From Sphingobium sp. (lineage in GTDB: Bacteria > Pseudomonadota > Alphaproteobacteria > Sphingomonadales > Sphingomonadaceae), in contig JASBTC010000262.1 in the NCBI GenBank assembly GCA_030148625.1, positions 1-7,218 of the forward strand: a stretch of DNA of 7,218 nucleotides, read 5' to 3'. Each line of letters opens with the position of its first letter. Position 1 is the stretch's first letter. The notes under the pieces are model-generated. The model saw only the letters and a program-made list of their open reading frames with translations, made no database searches and was not told the DNA's origin. A program made the translations under genes and the position numbers. Below, one piece after another: positions 6,222-7,218 of the stretch.

Positions 6222-7218
6222 CTATTCCCCACCGATAAACACACCCTCGGACAGCCCGAGCCACGCCGCCATGCGCTCCAACTCCACCGACAGCACCTCG
6301 CGCCCGTGGGCAGGAGCCCCCGGCTCGAAGCCGATCCTGTTGACGATCAGCCGGCCGCGCTGGCGATCGGCCTTCAGGTCGACACGGCCGACCAGATGCC
6401 CGTCAAGCAGGAAAGGCAGGTCGTAATAGCCGTGCGTCCGCTTCTCGGCGGGCGTGTAGATGCCGATCCGATAGTGGAAACCGAACAGCCGCTCGGTCCG
6501 CGCGCGTTCCCAGATCAGCGGGTCGAAAGGGGCGAGCAGGGCGGTGCCCGCAATGCGGCGGGGCCAATGCGCGTCGCGGTGGACGAAGACCGGTTTCGAC
6601 CATCCTTCGACCCGGATCGGCAGCAATACGCAGTCTTCGACCAGCGCCGCGACCGCCGGTTTCGTCTCGTCGGGCTTGAGCCGGAAATAATCGCGCAGCT
6701 CGCCCTCGGATGCGATGCCGAGCGCCTGGGCCGCACGCTCGATCAATGCGCGCTGGGCTTCGGCTTCGTTCGGTGTCGGCAGTGCCAGCACATTCGCCGG
6801 AATGACGCGTTCGGTGAGGTCGTAGACCCGTTCGAAACTGCCACGTCGTGTCGCGGTGGTGATGTGTCCGGCCCAGAACAGCCATTCCAGGACACGCTTG
6901 GAATCACCCCATTCCCACCAACCGCTGCGGCTGCGGCCATGGTCGAAATCGGAGACCGCAAGCGGCCCCTCGGTCCGGATGCGGTCGAGCACCGCCATCG
7001 CTTCGGCCCGGCGCTCGGTCGCGTAGATGCGCAGCGCCGGCCAGCCCGATCCGCCGCGATCGGCGCGTGCCATCCGCCAGCGGAGCAGCGGGTGGAGATC
7101 CAGCGGCAGCAGCGACGCCTCATGCGCCCAATATTCGAACAGCCGCCGCTCTCTCTTCCGGCCCCAGGCGGCACGATCGAGCAGCGTCCGGTCATAACCG
7201 CCGAGCCGGGAGAAGGCG
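6222..7218 (-). CDS. YcaQ-family winged-helix DNA glycosylase-like protein (HTH_42), N-terminus cut off
   Basis: The frame runs from the right edge to TAG at 6222-6224 and encodes 331 residues, roughly four-fifths of a typical ~400-residue family member. The ATG at 7073 is not the start, because the frame upstream still matches the family: LLDRAAWGRKR and then FEYWAHEASLLP at fragment residues 27-38, followed by HPLLRWRM. The C-terminal half carries further family signatures: VFVHRDAHW, LLAPFDPLIWERARTERLFGF, YRIGIYTPAEKRTHGYYDLP and LVGRVDLKADR. Characterised relatives are E. coli YcaQ (AlkX) and Streptomyces AlkZ, cytoplasmic glycosylases that unhook DNA interstrand crosslinks and remove bulky alkylated bases. 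They fold as tandem winged helices plus a beta-barrel. The catalytic Gln-x-Gln motif lies in the missing N-terminal part, so activity cannot be judged. The gene converges with the M14 gene, with the palindromic repeat between them. Confidence 0.92.
   Translation of the reverse strand, partial: AFSRLGGYDRTLLDRAAWGRKRERRLFEYWAHEASLLPLDLHPLLRWRMARADRGGSGWPALRIYATERRAEAMAVLDRIRTEGPLAVSDFDHGRSRSGWWEWGDSKRVLEWLFWAGHITTATRRGSFERVYDLTERVIPANVLALPTPNEAEAQRALIERAAQALGIASEGELRDYFRLKPDETKPAVAALVEDCVLLPIRVEGWSKPVFVHRDAHWPRRIAGTALLAPFDPLIWERARTERLFGFHYRIGIYTPAEKRTHGYYDLPFLLDGHLVGRVDLKADRQRGRLIVNRIGFEPGAPAHGREVLSVELERMAAWLGLSEGVFIGGE

Noticed and set aside
6222..7073. ATG at 7073 as the start of the YcaQ-family gene
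   Set aside because: The frame stays open to the window edge, and the residues upstream (including FEYWAHEASLLP) are conserved family sequence, so the true start is outside the window.
1..7218. CRISPR array, prophage, toxin-antitoxin or other defence system
   Set aside because: No spaced direct repeats, integrase, transposase, small paired ORFs or defence-type motifs were seen. The YcaQ-like protein is a DNA-repair family member, and nothing nearby links it to a natural-product cluster.

Overview
The window is high-GC DNA with G/C-rich third codon positions. It is most consistent with an alphaproteobacterium, probably a sphingomonad (Sphingomonas, Sphingopyxis or a relative). This assignment is an inference from codon usage, the type of secreted M14 peptidase, and the G-rich palindromic intergenic repeat. 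No rRNA, marker gene or other taxonomic anchor is present.

Layout, left to right: (1) the C-terminal part of a CaiB/BaiF-type CoA-transferase / alpha-methylacyl-CoA racemase-like enzyme, + strand, cut by the left edge (1-452). (2) Convergent with it after only 19 bp, a 556-residue major facilitator transporter of the MFS_3 (EntS-like) type, with an extra soluble C-terminal domain, on the - strand (472-2142). (3) A 250-bp divergent intergenic region (2143-2392). (4) A 170-residue protein I do not recognise, + strand (2393-2905), followed by a perfect 9-bp hairpin. (5) A large exported zinc carboxypeptidase-like protein (peptidase M14) of 956 residues with a glutamine-amidotransferase-like C-terminal region, + strand (3174-6044). 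(6) A complex palindromic repeat of about 165 bp that almost fills the gap between two convergent genes (6051-6215). (7) Most of a YcaQ-family (AlkX/AlkZ-like, HTH_42) DNA-repair glycosylase-type protein, - strand, whose N-terminus lies beyond the right edge (6222-7218).

The genes do not form an obvious pathway or operon. Strand changes separate the first two genes, the transporter from the orphan, and the peptidase from the YcaQ-type gene. Only the orphan and the M14 gene are co-directional, and the 268 bp between them, the hairpin and a possible promoter suggest separate transcription. The window looks like ordinary chromosomal housekeeping and accessory metabolism. I found no CRISPR array, transposase, phage gene, toxin-antitoxin pair, tRNA or rRNA, and no convincing new multi-gene system. 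The items most worth a second look are the palindromic element at 6051-6215, the unrecognised 170-residue protein, and the domain architectures of the M14 and MFS proteins.
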